Positions 26,025 to 34,458 of a DNA stretch of 64,000 nucleotides are shown in pieces. Both the position numbers and the translations under genes were made by a program. This DNA is from Acidimicrobiia bacterium (GTDB taxonomy: Bacteria > Actinomycetota > Acidimicrobiia > Spongiisociales > ZC4RG35): the NCBI GenBank assembly GCA_028284765.1, contig JANQRA010000018.1, positions 124,001 through 188,000 on the forward strand, read 5' to 3'. The stretch's first letter is position 1. Every line of letters starts with the position of its first letter. The notes under the pieces were generated by a model, which was not told where the DNA came from, searched no databases, and saw nothing but the letters and a program-made list of their open reading frames with translations.

Positions 26025-27256
26025 GCCAGACCGCTGAGGTCATCGTCGTTGGCGGTGGAATCATCGGCTCAGCTATTGCTTATCAGTTGGCTCGAAGGGG
26101 AGTCGACGTGCAGGTGCTGGACAAGGGCCTTGGTCCGGCAGAAGGCTCAACGGGGGCTTCTTCTTCGATCTGCCGCTGCCGGTACACACATCCCGAAGTC
26201 GTTCGGCTGGCCTATCACGGGCGGGAGTCGTACGGGAATTGGCAGGACTACACCGGGCTGTCGGAAGTGCGCACCGGCCTTACCCGCACCGGGGTGCTGT
26301 GGATCATGGGGGAGAGCAAGCAGAAAGTTGAAGTTGACGTCTCGAAGCTGCGGGCTCAGGGCGTTGAGGCTGAAGCTCTCGTGCCTTCGGATCTCGAAGA
26401 CATGTTCCCTGCGGTTTCTGCTTGCGCTGCTCCGTTTGATCTGACCGGCGAAGTCACCCACGAATGTGAGCCGGGAGAGGCGTTCCTCTACGAGGTAGAG
26501 AGCGGCTACGTGGATCCATCGAGCGCCAACCAGGACCTTCTCGACGCCACGCGAGCGGCTGGGGGCAGCATCACGTTCGACGCAAGAGTGACCGAGGTGG
26601 TGACAAGCCGCGAGACAGTGACGGGCGTGCGTACCGCTACCGGGGTGGAGCACAGCGCTTCGCTGGTGATCAATGCCGCAGGCCCCTGGTGCAACCAGCT
26701 GAACGCTATGGCCGGTGTGGAGCACAGATGGACACTCACGCCGACTCGCATCCAGACCGTCTATCGCCCATGGCCCGCGGATCTGGGATCACTCCCCACG
26801 GCTGCAGACGGCGTGACCGGGATCTACTTCCGGCCAGAGTCAGGGGGTCAGTCCCTCCTGGTGGGATCGGTCATCGCTGAAGATGAAGAAGAGGTCGTGA
26901 GCGATCCCGACAGCTACAAGCGGACTCCTGACGCCGAGTTCTTGGAAATGAAGATGGCGATGTTCCACCATCGGATCCCAAGTCTCGAACCTCGTGGTGA
27001 CCTCTCCGGAATCGCAGGGCTGTACACGATCAACCGGGAGGACGTACATCCGATCTTGGGTCCGGTCGGTGTGGATGGGTTCTGGGTAGCCAACGGATTC
27101 AGCGGTCACGGATTCAAGCTGGCACCGGCGATCGGTTCGATGATCGCCCAGCACTACACAGGCGAGTCCATCGACGGTGACACCGATGTGCCCATGTCAT
27201 TCTTCGCAGCTGATCGGGAACCCATAGATGTCGAAGCCATGAGTGTCCTCGCCTGA
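26021..27256 (+). CDS. FAD-dependent amine/amino-acid oxidoreductase (DAO family)
   Basis: A 411 aa flavoprotein of the D-amino-acid/sarcosine oxidase family. The Rossmann FAD motif is VIVVGGGIIGSAIAYQLARRG with Asp/Lys of VLDKG following, then GSTGASSSICRCRY, the second FAD-binding VINAAGPWCNQL, and C-terminal GPVGVDGFWVANGFSGHGFKLAPAIG, which closes the flavin site. The likely reaction is oxidation of a secondary amine or amino acid; the substrate is open. It is coupled to the next gene (TGATG), an ornithine cyclodeaminase homolog, which points to amino-acid or opine-like catabolism. Confidence 0.88.
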   Translation: MSQTAEVIVVGGGIIGSAIAYQLARRGVDVQVLDKGLGPAEGSTGASSSICRCRYTHPEVVRLAYHGRESYGNWQDYTGLSEVRTGLTRTGVLWIMGESKQKVEVDVSKLRAQGVEAEALVPSDLEDMFPAVSACAAPFDLTGEVTHECEPGEAFLYEVESGYVDPSSANQDLLDATRAAGGSITFDARVTEVVTSRETVTGVRTATGVEHSASLVINAAGPWCNQLNAMAGVEHRWTLTPTRIQTVYRPWPADLGSLPTAADGVTGIYFRPESGGQSLLVGSVIAEDEEEVVSDPDSYKRTPDAEFLEMKMAMFHHRIPSLEPRGDLSGIAGLYTINREDVHPILGPVGVDGFWVANGFSGHGFKLAPAIGSMIAQHYTGESIDGDTDVPMSFFAADREPIDVEAMSVLA

Positions 27257-28125
27257 TGATCTTTCTCGACGCCGAAGCAACGCGAGAGTGTCTACCGATG
27301 CCGGATGCGATAGAAGCAATGGTCCATGCATTTACCGGCGACGCTGAAGCCCCATTGCGATCGCTGGTGGGACCATCGCTAGTGATGCCAGGTCGGCTTG
27401 ATGACGAGATGGCAGTGAAAGTCGTATCGATCGTTCCAGGCAACCCCGTTGGGTTGGTGATCGTGTTCGGGGACGACGGATCGCCGATTGGAATCGTCGA
27501 CGGCCCCACTGTCACCGCCATTCGAACCGGTGCCGTGGCTGGGATGGCGACCAGGGTTCTAGCCCCGGAAGGCAACGCCACGTTGGCCATGTTGGGTGCA
27601 GGGGCGATGGCTTTCGACCAGATCGAGGCCATTCGTGCAGTGAGGCCGCTTGATCGGATTCTCGTGTGGTCACGGACGATCGAGAACGCAGCCAAGATCG
27701 CAGATCGGGTCGGAGGTGAGCCGATCGCAGATGCGGACCAGGCAGTTGCCGAGGCATCGATCGTGTCTTGTGCGACGCCTGCCACGGTGCCCCTTTTCTC
27801 TGACGACTCGGTCGGTCCTGGAACACACATCAATGCTGTCGGCGCCTTCACTCCGGAGATGGCTGAGCTCAACTCGGAGACCTTGGAACGCGCCTATGTC
27901 GTGGTGGACGATGTCGAAGCGGCTGAAGCCGAGGCAGGTGACCTCATCCAGGCAGACCGCGCCCCAAACACGACACTTCGAGCGCTGCTCGAGGGAACTG
28001 CTCCACAGGTCGGCGAGGACGTCACCGTCTTCAAGAGCGTCGGGGTTGCTGCTCAGGATGTTGCCGCTGCGTCGGTGGCGCTGGCCAATGCGGCGCGACA
28101 AGGTCGAGGCGTCAGGCTGACTTAG
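27256..28125 (+). CDS. Ornithine cyclodeaminase/mu-crystallin family protein
   Basis: A 289 aa NAD(P)-binding enzyme. MAVKVVSIVPGN holds the family's substrate Lys, DGPTVTAIRTGAVAGMATRVL the Arg/Thr site, LAMLGAGAMAFDQIEAI the dinucleotide loop (Gly rich, with Ala in place of one Gly), and HINAVGAFTPEMAEL the C-terminal substrate segment. Family members deaminate ornithine to proline, reduce ketimines, or make/cleave related imino acids. It is somewhat short (usual 310-330 aa). Start overlaps the oxidoreductase stop by 1 nt; its end overlaps the convergent DUF2277 gene by 14 nt. Confidence 0.88.
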   Translation: MIFLDAEATRECLPMPDAIEAMVHAFTGDAEAPLRSLVGPSLVMPGRLDDEMAVKVVSIVPGNPVGLVIVFGDDGSPIGIVDGPTVTAIRTGAVAGMATRVLAPEGNATLAMLGAGAMAFDQIEAIRAVRPLDRILVWSRTIENAAKIADRVGGEPIADADQAVAEASIVSCATPATVPLFSDDSVGPGTHINAVGAFTPEMAELNSETLERAYVVVDDVEAAEAEAGDLIQADRAPNTTLRALLEGTAPQVGEDVTVFKSVGVAAQDVAAASVALANAARQGRGVRLT

Positions 28126-28327
28126 CCCCTCTGATCTCCAGTCCGTCGAGAAGTCGTTGGGATGCCGCTGCGATGTCAGCGACTGCGCTGTCAAAGACCT
28201 CCTCGTTGTGTGCAGCTGGCTTCGTGAACCCCGAGATCTTTCTCACGAACTGGCGAGCTGCAGCCTCAATGTCTTCGTCTGGAGCTGGCGTCGCTCCATC
28301 TCTGAGTCTCTTGATCGATCGGCACAT
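28112..28327 (-). CDS. DUF2277 family protein
   Basis: A 71 aa protein starting MCRSIKRLRDGATPAPDEDI and containing AARQFVRKISGFTKPAAHNEEVFDSAV, the full DUF2277 pattern. The function is unknown. It lies 10 nt downstream of the membrane-protein gene on the same strand and overlaps the 3' end of the cyclodeaminase-like gene. Confidence 0.88.
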   Translation of the reverse strand: MCRSIKRLRDGATPAPDEDIEAAARQFVRKISGFTKPAAHNEEVFDSAVADIAAASQRLLDGLEIRGAKSA

Positions 28328-28337
28328 GTGTCGGAAT

Positions 28338-29153
28338 CTAGGCCCTGGCGCCTGGATCCAACTCGTTGGATACGACCACCAACCCCAGTGTCAAGACAAG
28401 CGGCGCAACGGATGAGAGGCTGAGTCCGGCGGCCGCCGTCACGGCCACTGAGGCGATTGCGACCGTCGCACGTCCCAGATGGAGCTGCCGCTGGTCCAGG
28501 GTCGCACCGTGGCGGGCATCGACGATGGATGTCGGTGCGACCGGCCCCCTCAAGACCAGGATCAATCCCAGGCCTCCAACCAACGCAAGCGCGGCTGGGT
28601 CGATGTCCCACGGAGCGGTCGGGAGGCCGTCAGCAGCGGTTAACACGACTGTTGCTGCGATTGCAGCGATCGCCGGGATGACGAGTCGCCATCGAGCTTG
28701 GTCATCTTGTCTGGCTCCATCGATTGCCATAGCGACCGCGAGAGTGAAACCGCCGATCCAGCCTGAGACGGTGTAGCTGATCGCAATCGCACCGATTCCG
28801 ACGACAACCCAGTCCGACAACAGGGAACGTCGACCGGTGGTTCCCACCACGATTCGAGCCCCGACCATCAGGGCACCCACGGCCAGAAGACTCAAGCCAG
28901 GACCGTCCACCAGAGTCCAGAGGGCTCCGACCGGACCGGCGACCATGGCGGTCCACGGGTGGTCTGGGTCGATCTCACGAGCCAGGGCCCAATAGAGCAG
29001 TGCCGCTCCGGGGGCCACCCAGAGACCCGAATCGCCTCCGTTGAGGATGATGATGACGGCCGCGATTCCGGACAGGGCGATGGCAACGATTGCAACGACA
29101 TTCGAGGGAACTGTGACGTCAAAATCTCGAGCCAGATGTGAGCGAAAGCGCAT
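28338..29153 (-). CDS. Polytopic membrane protein, unknown function
   Basis: A 271 aa product with seven to nine hydrophobic stretches (VVAIVAIALSGIAAVIIIL, GLWVAPGAALLYWALA, LLSDWVVVGIGAIAISYTVSGWIGGFTLAVAMAI, VIPAIAAIAATVVL and others), no recognised motif. The frame extends to 29528 over the start of the ClC gene, but that part is not protein-like; ATG 29153 (MRFRSHLARD) is preferred, with ATG 29174 as an alternative. Divergent from the ClC gene, 33 nt apart, so they may share control. Confidence 0.65.
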   Translation of the reverse strand: MRFRSHLARDFDVTVPSNVVAIVAIALSGIAAVIIILNGGDSGLWVAPGAALLYWALAREIDPDHPWTAMVAGPVGALWTLVDGPGLSLLAVGALMVGARIVVGTTGRRSLLSDWVVVGIGAIAISYTVSGWIGGFTLAVAMAIDGARQDDQARWRLVIPAIAAIAATVVLTAADGLPTAPWDIDPAALALVGGLGLILVLRGPVAPTSIVDARHGATLDQRQLHLGRATVAIASVAVTAAAGLSLSSVAPLVLTLGLVVVSNELDPGARA

Positions 29154-29186
29154 AACGCTCGGATTGTGGCGCATACCCTCCGGTTG

Positions 29187-31295
29187 ATGACAAATCCGCT
29201 GACCGGCATCAAGAAGATCCCCGCTGTTGGTGCCCTTGCCGAACGGCAGATGGGCGGGTTCCTCGCTTTGAGTGCTCTGGTCGGCGTCGGGGTTGGAGTC
29301 GGCGCTGCAGTTCTCGTTGTGTCTCTCGAGGCCGTTTCTCATCTGATGGAAGGACTCCTCGTCGTTGAGGATGAAGACGGCCTCTTCACACTGCAGAGGG
29401 CGTGGATCTTCTTGACGGTCCCGATCGGTCTTCTGGCTGCATGGTGGATCGCGAAGAGGTTCGCTCCTGAGGTTGCGGGGGATGGGGTTCCCGCCGCTAC
29501 CGAGGCTCTGATGGTCAGAGGTGGTCACATCCGTGGGCGTGTCGCCCCACTGAAGGTGCTTGCGACTTCGCTGACCGTGGGCTCCGGAGGTTCAGCAGGT
29601 CGAGAAGGCCCGATCGTTCAGATAGGCGCCGCAATCGGGTCGTGGCTCTCGCGTCGCTTCAACATGGGTGAGGATCAGGTCCGATCCCTAGTCGCAGCCG
29701 GTGCCGGTGCGGGAATTGGTGCTTCGTTCAACGCTCCGATCGCCGGGATGCTCTTCGCGCTCGAAGTGATCCTTGTCTCCTTCGCTCCAAGACACATGTC
29801 AGCGATCGTCATCGCATCGGTGACTGCGGCGATCACCTCTCAAACACTCGTGGGTGAAGAGTTGGCTTTGAGCGCCGGTGCGTATGACCTCAACTCGTTC
29901 AGCGAGCTGATTCCATACACCGGCTTGACGATCGTCGTCGTCGCTGTCGGGTTCTTCTTCCTGAAACTCTTGGACTTGGTGGAAGGTTTCGCCCACACTC
30001 GCGCGGCACGTCTCTCTTGGATCCGACCAGTCGGTGCGGGGTTGATCGTCGCAGGCCTCATATATGTGGAACCTGCGGTATTCGGGACCGGTCAGAGAGT
30101 GACGAACTCGCTGCTGCTCGACGAGCAGGTGGCTGCGATAACGGGTATCGGCGGGGAGCTTTGGTGGGTATTGATACTTCTCGCGCTGGCCAAGGCGGTC
30201 GCCACGTCGTTCACGATTGGTTCTGGTGCCTCTGGTGGCGCATTCATGCCCTCGCTTTTCATGGGGGCTGCGGTGGGAGCCGGGTTTGCCCGATTGGTAG
30301 GGGAGTTCTGGACGGGTTCCACTCCGCTCGATACGGGCGCCTTCGCCGTCGTCGGCATGGCGGCCATGTTCGCGGTGGTGGGGCGTGCCCCCCTCACGGC
30401 GATTCTCATTGTCTTCGAGGTGACTGGGGCGAGGGACTACGGGCTGATCCTGCCTCTGATGCTCACTGCCACGGTCGGAACGTTCCTCGCCGAGAGGTTC
30501 ATGAAGGACTCGGTTTACACCATGGCCCTCAAGAGGAAAGGGATCCGGCTCACTCGCACCGCGGAAGTGGACATTCTCGACACGGTGACGGTTGGCTCGG
30601 TCATGGTCGAGCCGCCATTCGTGGCGGCTCCCGGTCTTCTAGTGGACGACGCGGAGGCTCAGCTCAGAAGGACGAGAGCCCACGGTGTCCCGGTTTTGGA
30701 GGATGGGGAACTGGTTGGAATCGTCACGGTCTCTGACCTGCGGCGAACCAGTGAGGCCGAATTCGTGGGAGATGTCATGACCAGGCGCCCGGTGACTGTG
30801 ACTCCCGACACACCCGTTTCAACTGCCCTGGAGAGGATGGCCGCGTTGGGGGTAGGTCGCCTACCTGTCGTCGACGATCACAATCCAAAGGTGCTCGTTG
30901 GCTTCTTCCGTCGGGAGGAAGCTGTGCACGCCTATCACGAAGCGCTGACGACGACCACGGATCACCATCTTCACCGTCTCCGATTAGCTCAGCGCACTCA
31001 GCCCGGTGCGGGCTACTACGACTTCAGGATTCCGGTCGGCTCTATTGCAGACAGCAAGAGGGTCCGAGAAGTCGCCTGGCCCGAAGGCTCGACGTTGGTA
31101 TCGGTTAGGAGGGGACGCGACGTCCTGGTGCCGTCCGGCAGCACAACTCTGCAGCCTGAAGATGTCGTTACCGCCTTCGGCACAGCTACCTCCCGGCAAA
31201 GGATGATCGACAGACTCAATGCGGGAGCAGACGAGCCCACCGCTGAGATTCAGCTTCCCGATGACCTTGGCGAGGACACCGCCGAGGTCGAATAG
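29187..31295 (+). CDS. ClC chloride channel/transporter with CBS pair and TrkA_C domain
   Basis: A membrane chloride pathway of about 702 aa. The ClC core shows GDGVPAATEAL (usual Cl-binding GSGIP region, with Asp at the Ser position), GSGGSAGREGPIVQIGA with the gating Glu (about nt 29605), FNAPIAGMLFALEV where the intracellular proton Glu is Val, and GSGASGGAFMPSLFMG. SVYTMAL keeps the central Tyr. Two CBS domains follow (VMVEPPFVAAPG and VMTRRPVTVTPDT), then a TrkA_C/RCK-C ligand domain (EVAWPEGSTLVSVRRG). Start ATG 29187 is preferred to the in-frame GTG 29166. Confidence 0.92.
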   Translation: MTNPLTGIKKIPAVGALAERQMGGFLALSALVGVGVGVGAAVLVVSLEAVSHLMEGLLVVEDEDGLFTLQRAWIFLTVPIGLLAAWWIAKRFAPEVAGDGVPAATEALMVRGGHIRGRVAPLKVLATSLTVGSGGSAGREGPIVQIGAAIGSWLSRRFNMGEDQVRSLVAAGAGAGIGASFNAPIAGMLFALEVILVSFAPRHMSAIVIASVTAAITSQTLVGEELALSAGAYDLNSFSELIPYTGLTIVVVAVGFFFLKLLDLVEGFAHTRAARLSWIRPVGAGLIVAGLIYVEPAVFGTGQRVTNSLLLDEQVAAITGIGGELWWVLILLALAKAVATSFTIGSGASGGAFMPSLFMGAAVGAGFARLVGEFWTGSTPLDTGAFAVVGMAAMFAVVGRAPLTAILIVFEVTGARDYGLILPLMLTATVGTFLAERFMKDSVYTMALKRKGIRLTRTAEVDILDTVTVGSVMVEPPFVAAPGLLVDDAEAQLRRTRAHGVPVLEDGELVGIVTVSDLRRTSEAEFVGDVMTRRPVTVTPDTPVSTALERMAALGVGRLPVVDDHNPKVLVGFFRREEAVHAYHEALTTTTDHHLHRLRLAQRTQPGAGYYDFRIPVGSIADSKRVREVAWPEGSTLVSVRRGRDVLVPSGSTTLQPEDVVTAFGTATSRQRMIDRLNAGADEPTAEIQLPDDLGEDTAEVE

Positions 31296-31328
31296 AATCG
31301 AGTCCGTGACCAAAAAGGAACGGGATTA

Positions 31329-32282
31329 GTGGAAATCTTCATTGGCGTCGTAGCGGCAGCCGTCGTCATCTATTTGCTCTACAACATGTTCAGAAACCGC
31401 AAGAAGCGGATGGAAGATGCAGCCAAGAGTTCAGACTCCGCCGCTGCAACCGGGCTCTCCGTGAGCAAGGACCTCTTCGAAGCCGAGTTGGGTCATCATC
31501 CGCCACTCGAGAGCTTCCACGTGGTGGGCAACGAAGCGAGGGTGACTTTCGACGTGCCGCTTCAGGACGAAGAGGACAGTGTTCTAAACGATCTGTTGGT
31601 CGGTGAGGGCGTGGAGGTCGTGCGGCAGAAGAGACATGAGCTTCCGATCAGTGACATCGAAGAGATCGTGGTCTTTGCAGGTCGCGGCCAGAGTCGTGAG
31701 GTCGGGCGGACCAAGCTCGCCTCCCCGGGGGAACTGCCCCCGCCAGCACTCGCTGAAGGCATGAGTATCGCTGCCGTTGCTCACGATCCTTTCGCAGCGC
31801 CCTTTGACGACGACGACGACCGTCCACCGCCCGCCGTCAGCGACTTCGATCCGTCAAGTGATGAGTTGGGTCCGATCCGCGATGAGCTCAACTTCCCCAT
31901 GGGGCTTGAGCGTGGGCTGCGCGCCACCGGCACTGATCCCGCATCTCTCAATGGGCCGGAGTTGGTCGTGGCGTTGCTCAAGATGTTCGGGTACCGCGTC
32001 ACCGAGCAGTCGTATGAGGGCACCTACATGGCGACCAAAGATGGCATCAGCACATACATCGCCACTGAGGCTCATACCGAAAGCTCCCATCCCGAGCTGA
32101 GTGAAGGCGCCATCCAGAGGTTCGTTGCGGCTTTCGGCTCATCTGGCGCAGACCGGGGAATGATGATCACCGACAAGTACGGGCCGTTCAAGATCTACGA
32201 GATCGAGCGAAATCAGCCCAAGGTCCGCTTCGTCACACGGGAGCGCCTGCAGAGATTCATCGACTCGATGGCCCTCGGATAA
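31329..32282 (+). CDS. Membrane-anchored protein with restriction-endonuclease-like C-terminus
   Basis: Not a named family. The 317 aa product has one N-terminal helix (residues 1-22, IGVVAAAVVIYLLYNMF), a basic stretch (FRNRKKR), a middle region with acidic linker (about 155-180, DDDDD-like), and a C-terminal domain from residue 195: GPELVVALLKMFGYRVTEQS, TKDGISTYIATEAH, GAIQRFVAAFGSSGADRGMMITDKYGPFKIYEIER. This order of helix, short strands and a gvviT-like strand resembles Mrr-type endonuclease folds, but the catalytic D-ExK is not clear. GTG 31329 follows an AAGGA box, 33 nt after the ClC gene. Confidence 0.6.
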   Translation: MEIFIGVVAAAVVIYLLYNMFRNRKKRMEDAAKSSDSAAATGLSVSKDLFEAELGHHPPLESFHVVGNEARVTFDVPLQDEEDSVLNDLLVGEGVEVVRQKRHELPISDIEEIVVFAGRGQSREVGRTKLASPGELPPPALAEGMSIAAVAHDPFAAPFDDDDDRPPPAVSDFDPSSDELGPIRDELNFPMGLERGLRATGTDPASLNGPELVVALLKMFGYRVTEQSYEGTYMATKDGISTYIATEAHTESSHPELSEGAIQRFVAAFGSSGADRGMMITDKYGPFKIYEIERNQPKVRFVTRERLQRFIDSMALG

Positions 32283-32294
32283 CCAGTTTCCTGC

Positions 32295-32343
32295 GAACCC
32301 AGGGTTCCTGCCTACGCATAGCGGGGTCTAGAACCCAGGGTTC
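32295..32343 (+). promoter_or_regulatory. Tandem 13-bp palindromes upstream of tatA-sigE
   Basis: The perfect palindrome GAACCC-A-GGGTTC occurs twice, at 32295-32307 and 32331-32343, 36 bp start to start. A further GGGGTTGAAAACC follows at 32355-32367. They lie between the nuclease-like gene stop and the tatA start, so they look like a two-site operator for the tatA/sigma operon. Their GAACC halves also resemble ECF -35 elements, but no properly spaced -10 was found. Confidence 0.6.
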
Positions 32344-32405
32344 ACAGAAGAGCCGGGGTTGAAAACCTTGTACGGGGGTAACATGACGGTTCAAGGAGGT
32401 TCTTT

Positions 32406-32594
32406 GTGATACGAGGACAGGAATGGATCATCGTGCTTCTCGTCGTGGTCTTGATCTTTGGCGCGGCGAAGCTGCCGGCGCTCGCCCGATCACTCGGCGC
32501 CTCGGCCAAAGAGTTCCGCAAGGGCATTGAAGAAGGCACCGGAGACGACGAAGACGAGCAGGCAACGTCGGACTCCAAGGAAGTTTCCGAATAG
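32406..32594 (+). CDS. tatA: Twin-arginine translocase subunit TatA/E
   Basis: A 62 aa single-pass membrane protein: EWIIVLLVVVLIFGAAKLPALARSLG has the hydrophobic helix, the FG hinge and the amphipathic helix of TatA, followed by SAKEFRKGIEEG and an acidic tail. It forms the protein-conducting oligomer for folded substrates. The GTG start at 32406 has AAGGAGG 5 nt upstream. The sigma factor gene starts 49 nt later, so tatA probably belongs to the envelope-stress operon, as tatB follows sigE-rseA-htrA in mycobacteria. Confidence 0.93.
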   Translation: MIRGQEWIIVLLVVVLIFGAAKLPALARSLGASAKEFRKGIEEGTGDDEDEQATSDSKEVSE

Positions 32595-32642
32595 CCGGAA
32601 CTGATCGCGGCCCAGCGGCGTTGACGAGCTAGGTCTCCGAAG

Positions 32643-33143
32643 ATGGAGTCCATCCCGCTTACCTGGGAAGAGGTAGCCCGTGTCTACGGCCGCAAGATCT
32701 ACAACTTCGCCTATCGGCTCACCGGCAATCCGGCCGACGCCAACGATCTTGTCCAAGAAGTGCTCCTTCGCGTCCGTCGAGGCCTCGCGAACTATCAACC
32801 CGGAAGCTTCGAGGGGTGGCTTTGGCGGATCACACGCAATGCCTTTCTCGATGACGTCCGCAAGAAGCAACGTCGGCCCACGGCACCGCTCCCCGACGAG
32901 GTCGACCGCTGGGACTTGGCGTCAGCCGAGGGAGCTGATATCGAATACGCCCGTCTCTCCCTCGGCGACGACATACAGAAAGCCCTACTCGAGCTCCCAG
33001 TGGATTTCAGGGAAGCCGTTGTCCTGTGCGACGTCGTCGGGTTGTCGTATGAGGAGATTGCGGCGGCGGTCGCAGTCCCAATCGGAACCGTCCGTAGCCG
33101 TATCCACAGAGGCCGGAAGATGCTGAGAGATTTGCTGTCATGA
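32643..33143 (+). CDS. ECF RNA polymerase sigma factor, SigE-like
   Basis: A 166 aa sigma factor with only region 2 (YNFAYRLTGNPADANDLVQEVLLRVRRGL, then GWLWRITRNAFLDDVRKKQRR) and region 4 (LELPVDFREAVVLCDVVGLSYEEIAAAVAVPIGTVRSRIHRGR), which marks the extracytoplasmic-function group. It overlaps a zinc-type anti-sigma factor gene by 4 nt and an RseB-like gene follows, so it should direct the cell-envelope stress response. ATG 32643 matches the family N-terminus. Confidence 0.94.
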   Translation: MESIPLTWEEVARVYGRKIYNFAYRLTGNPADANDLVQEVLLRVRRGLANYQPGSFEGWLWRITRNAFLDDVRKKQRRPTAPLPDEVDRWDLASAEGADIEYARLSLGDDIQKALLELPVDFREAVVLCDVVGLSYEEIAAAVAVPIGTVRSRIHRGRKMLRDLLS

Positions 33144-33547
33144 GCCATCCCTCCGAGCTCATCAGTGCCTACCTCGACGGCGAGTTGCATGGCAAGGAGT
33201 TGGCCACCCTCACCAAACACCTCAGCTCATGCGGTCGCTGCGCCGCTGAACTCGAAGACATGCAGCGCGTACGGAGCGCAGTCCGATCGCTGCCGGTGCT
33301 GGAGGTTCCCGGAGGGCTGGTACCCGAGGCCGATCCGGTCGTGGTCCCGCTACGGCAGAACAGAGGCTTCCTGGTCGGTGCCGCAGCGGCAATCGTCGCA
33401 GTAGTCATTGCGGTGGCAGCCGCGTTGGCCCCGGACCCTGGCAGCGTGTCGATCGACGAGTTGAACAGCAGGTTTGGAGCGCGAGCGTCTCTTGATCCGG
33501 CGTTTGGGCCGGCAAAGATCGTCGAACCGGCGGTGTTCGGCGAATGA
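33140..33547 (+). CDS. Zinc-type anti-sigma factor, RseA/RsrA-like, membrane anchored
   Basis: A 135 aa anti-sigma factor. The ZAS domain has ELISAYLDGEL and KHLSSCGRCAAEL with His27-x3-Cys31-x2-Cys34, the zinc motif that clamps the sigma factor. One transmembrane helix follows at about residues 75-98 (GFLVGAAAAIVAVVIAVAAAL) and a short outside tail. It should hold the SigE-like factor at the membrane until signalled or proteolysed. Coupled by 4-nt overlaps to both neighbours. Confidence 0.93.
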   Translation: MSHPSELISAYLDGELHGKELATLTKHLSSCGRCAAELEDMQRVRSAVRSLPVLEVPGGLVPEADPVVVPLRQNRGFLVGAAAAIVAVVIAVAAALAPDPGSVSIDELNSRFGARASLDPAFGPAKIVEPAVFGE

Positions 33548-34458
33548 GGCGCGTCCTGGTTGTCCTCGTTGCGGTCATGGCGATGCCCATCGCTCCCGCT
33601 CTGGCGACGGAGCTCGATGAGCTTTTGGAACGTACGCGCTCAGCCGAATACTCGGCCGAACAGTTCATCTCTTGCGAGACACCCGACGGTGTTCAGGATG
33701 CCTTTGTTGAGATCTCTCAGAGTGGAGGCGACATCAGAATCGCCTCGAATGCCAACGACGTCGAAGTCTCTGCTGGTGCGGGCTTGTGGACCTTGAGCCG
33801 GCCTGACGGAGCGGTAACCGATGCGGCCGTCGACAGTGCTCGCACCCTTGAGGACGAGTTGTACGACGTCGACGACGGTGAGCAGGTGATCTTCCTCGGG
33901 CGTTCGGCCCAGTCCTATCAACTGGAGCGAGATGGGATATTGCGGGCCGAGTTGGTGATCGACGATCAAACGGGCGCCCTCGTCCAGGCTGTGACCTTCA
34001 CGGGTGACGGCGATGTGTACTGCACAAGACGATTCGTCTCGATCGATGCCTCAGCCCCGGTCGGCACGGACAAACAGCCCGTGGAGTCAGTTGCAGTAGA
34101 CCAGGTGGCAGAGTCGATGCTGCCCGCTGAGGTTGAGGGCTTCGTGCGACTCGACCACTACGAAGACGCAGACGGATTCAGTTTCGCCTACTACTCCGAC
34201 GGGTTCTTCTCGTTTGCGCTCTTCGAGACGCCGTCGATGGTCGAGCTCCCCGGTGCGAACGAGGTTGAGTTCGAGTCTGGTGTCTACCGTCGAGCGTTCG
34301 ACGCCGGACAAGCAAGCTACGTCTGGCCGACGGATGACGGAGGGATGGCCCTCATTGGCGATCTGCCACCAGATCTCCACGAGTCGGTCCTGGCAGCAAT
34401 GCCGGAGCCGCAGGGCGATGGCTTTCTAAGGCGGTGGTGGCGGGCGCTATTTGGATAG
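33544..34458 (+). CDS. RseB/MucB-like sigma-E regulatory protein
   Basis: A 304 aa secreted or membrane-edge protein: cleavable signal peptide (MRRVLVVLVAVMAMPIAPALA), then ELDELLERTRSAEYSAEQFI, the LolA-like start of the MucB/RseB N-terminal domain, and a smaller C-terminal domain (EGFVRLDHYEDADGFSFAYYSDG). RseB binds the outer part of RseA and blocks its proteolysis until lipids or misfolded proteins are sensed. The gene order sigma, anti-sigma, RseB supports the call more than the moderate sequence likeness. The 3' end overlaps the convergent peroxiredoxin by 12 nt. Confidence 0.82.
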   Translation: MRRVLVVLVAVMAMPIAPALATELDELLERTRSAEYSAEQFISCETPDGVQDAFVEISQSGGDIRIASNANDVEVSAGAGLWTLSRPDGAVTDAAVDSARTLEDELYDVDDGEQVIFLGRSAQSYQLERDGILRAELVIDDQTGALVQAVTFTGDGDVYCTRRFVSIDASAPVGTDKQPVESVAVDQVAESMLPAEVEGFVRLDHYEDADGFSFAYYSDGFFSFALFETPSMVELPGANEVEFESGVYRRAFDAGQASYVWPTDDGGMALIGDLPPDLHESVLAAMPEPQGDGFLRRWWRALFG

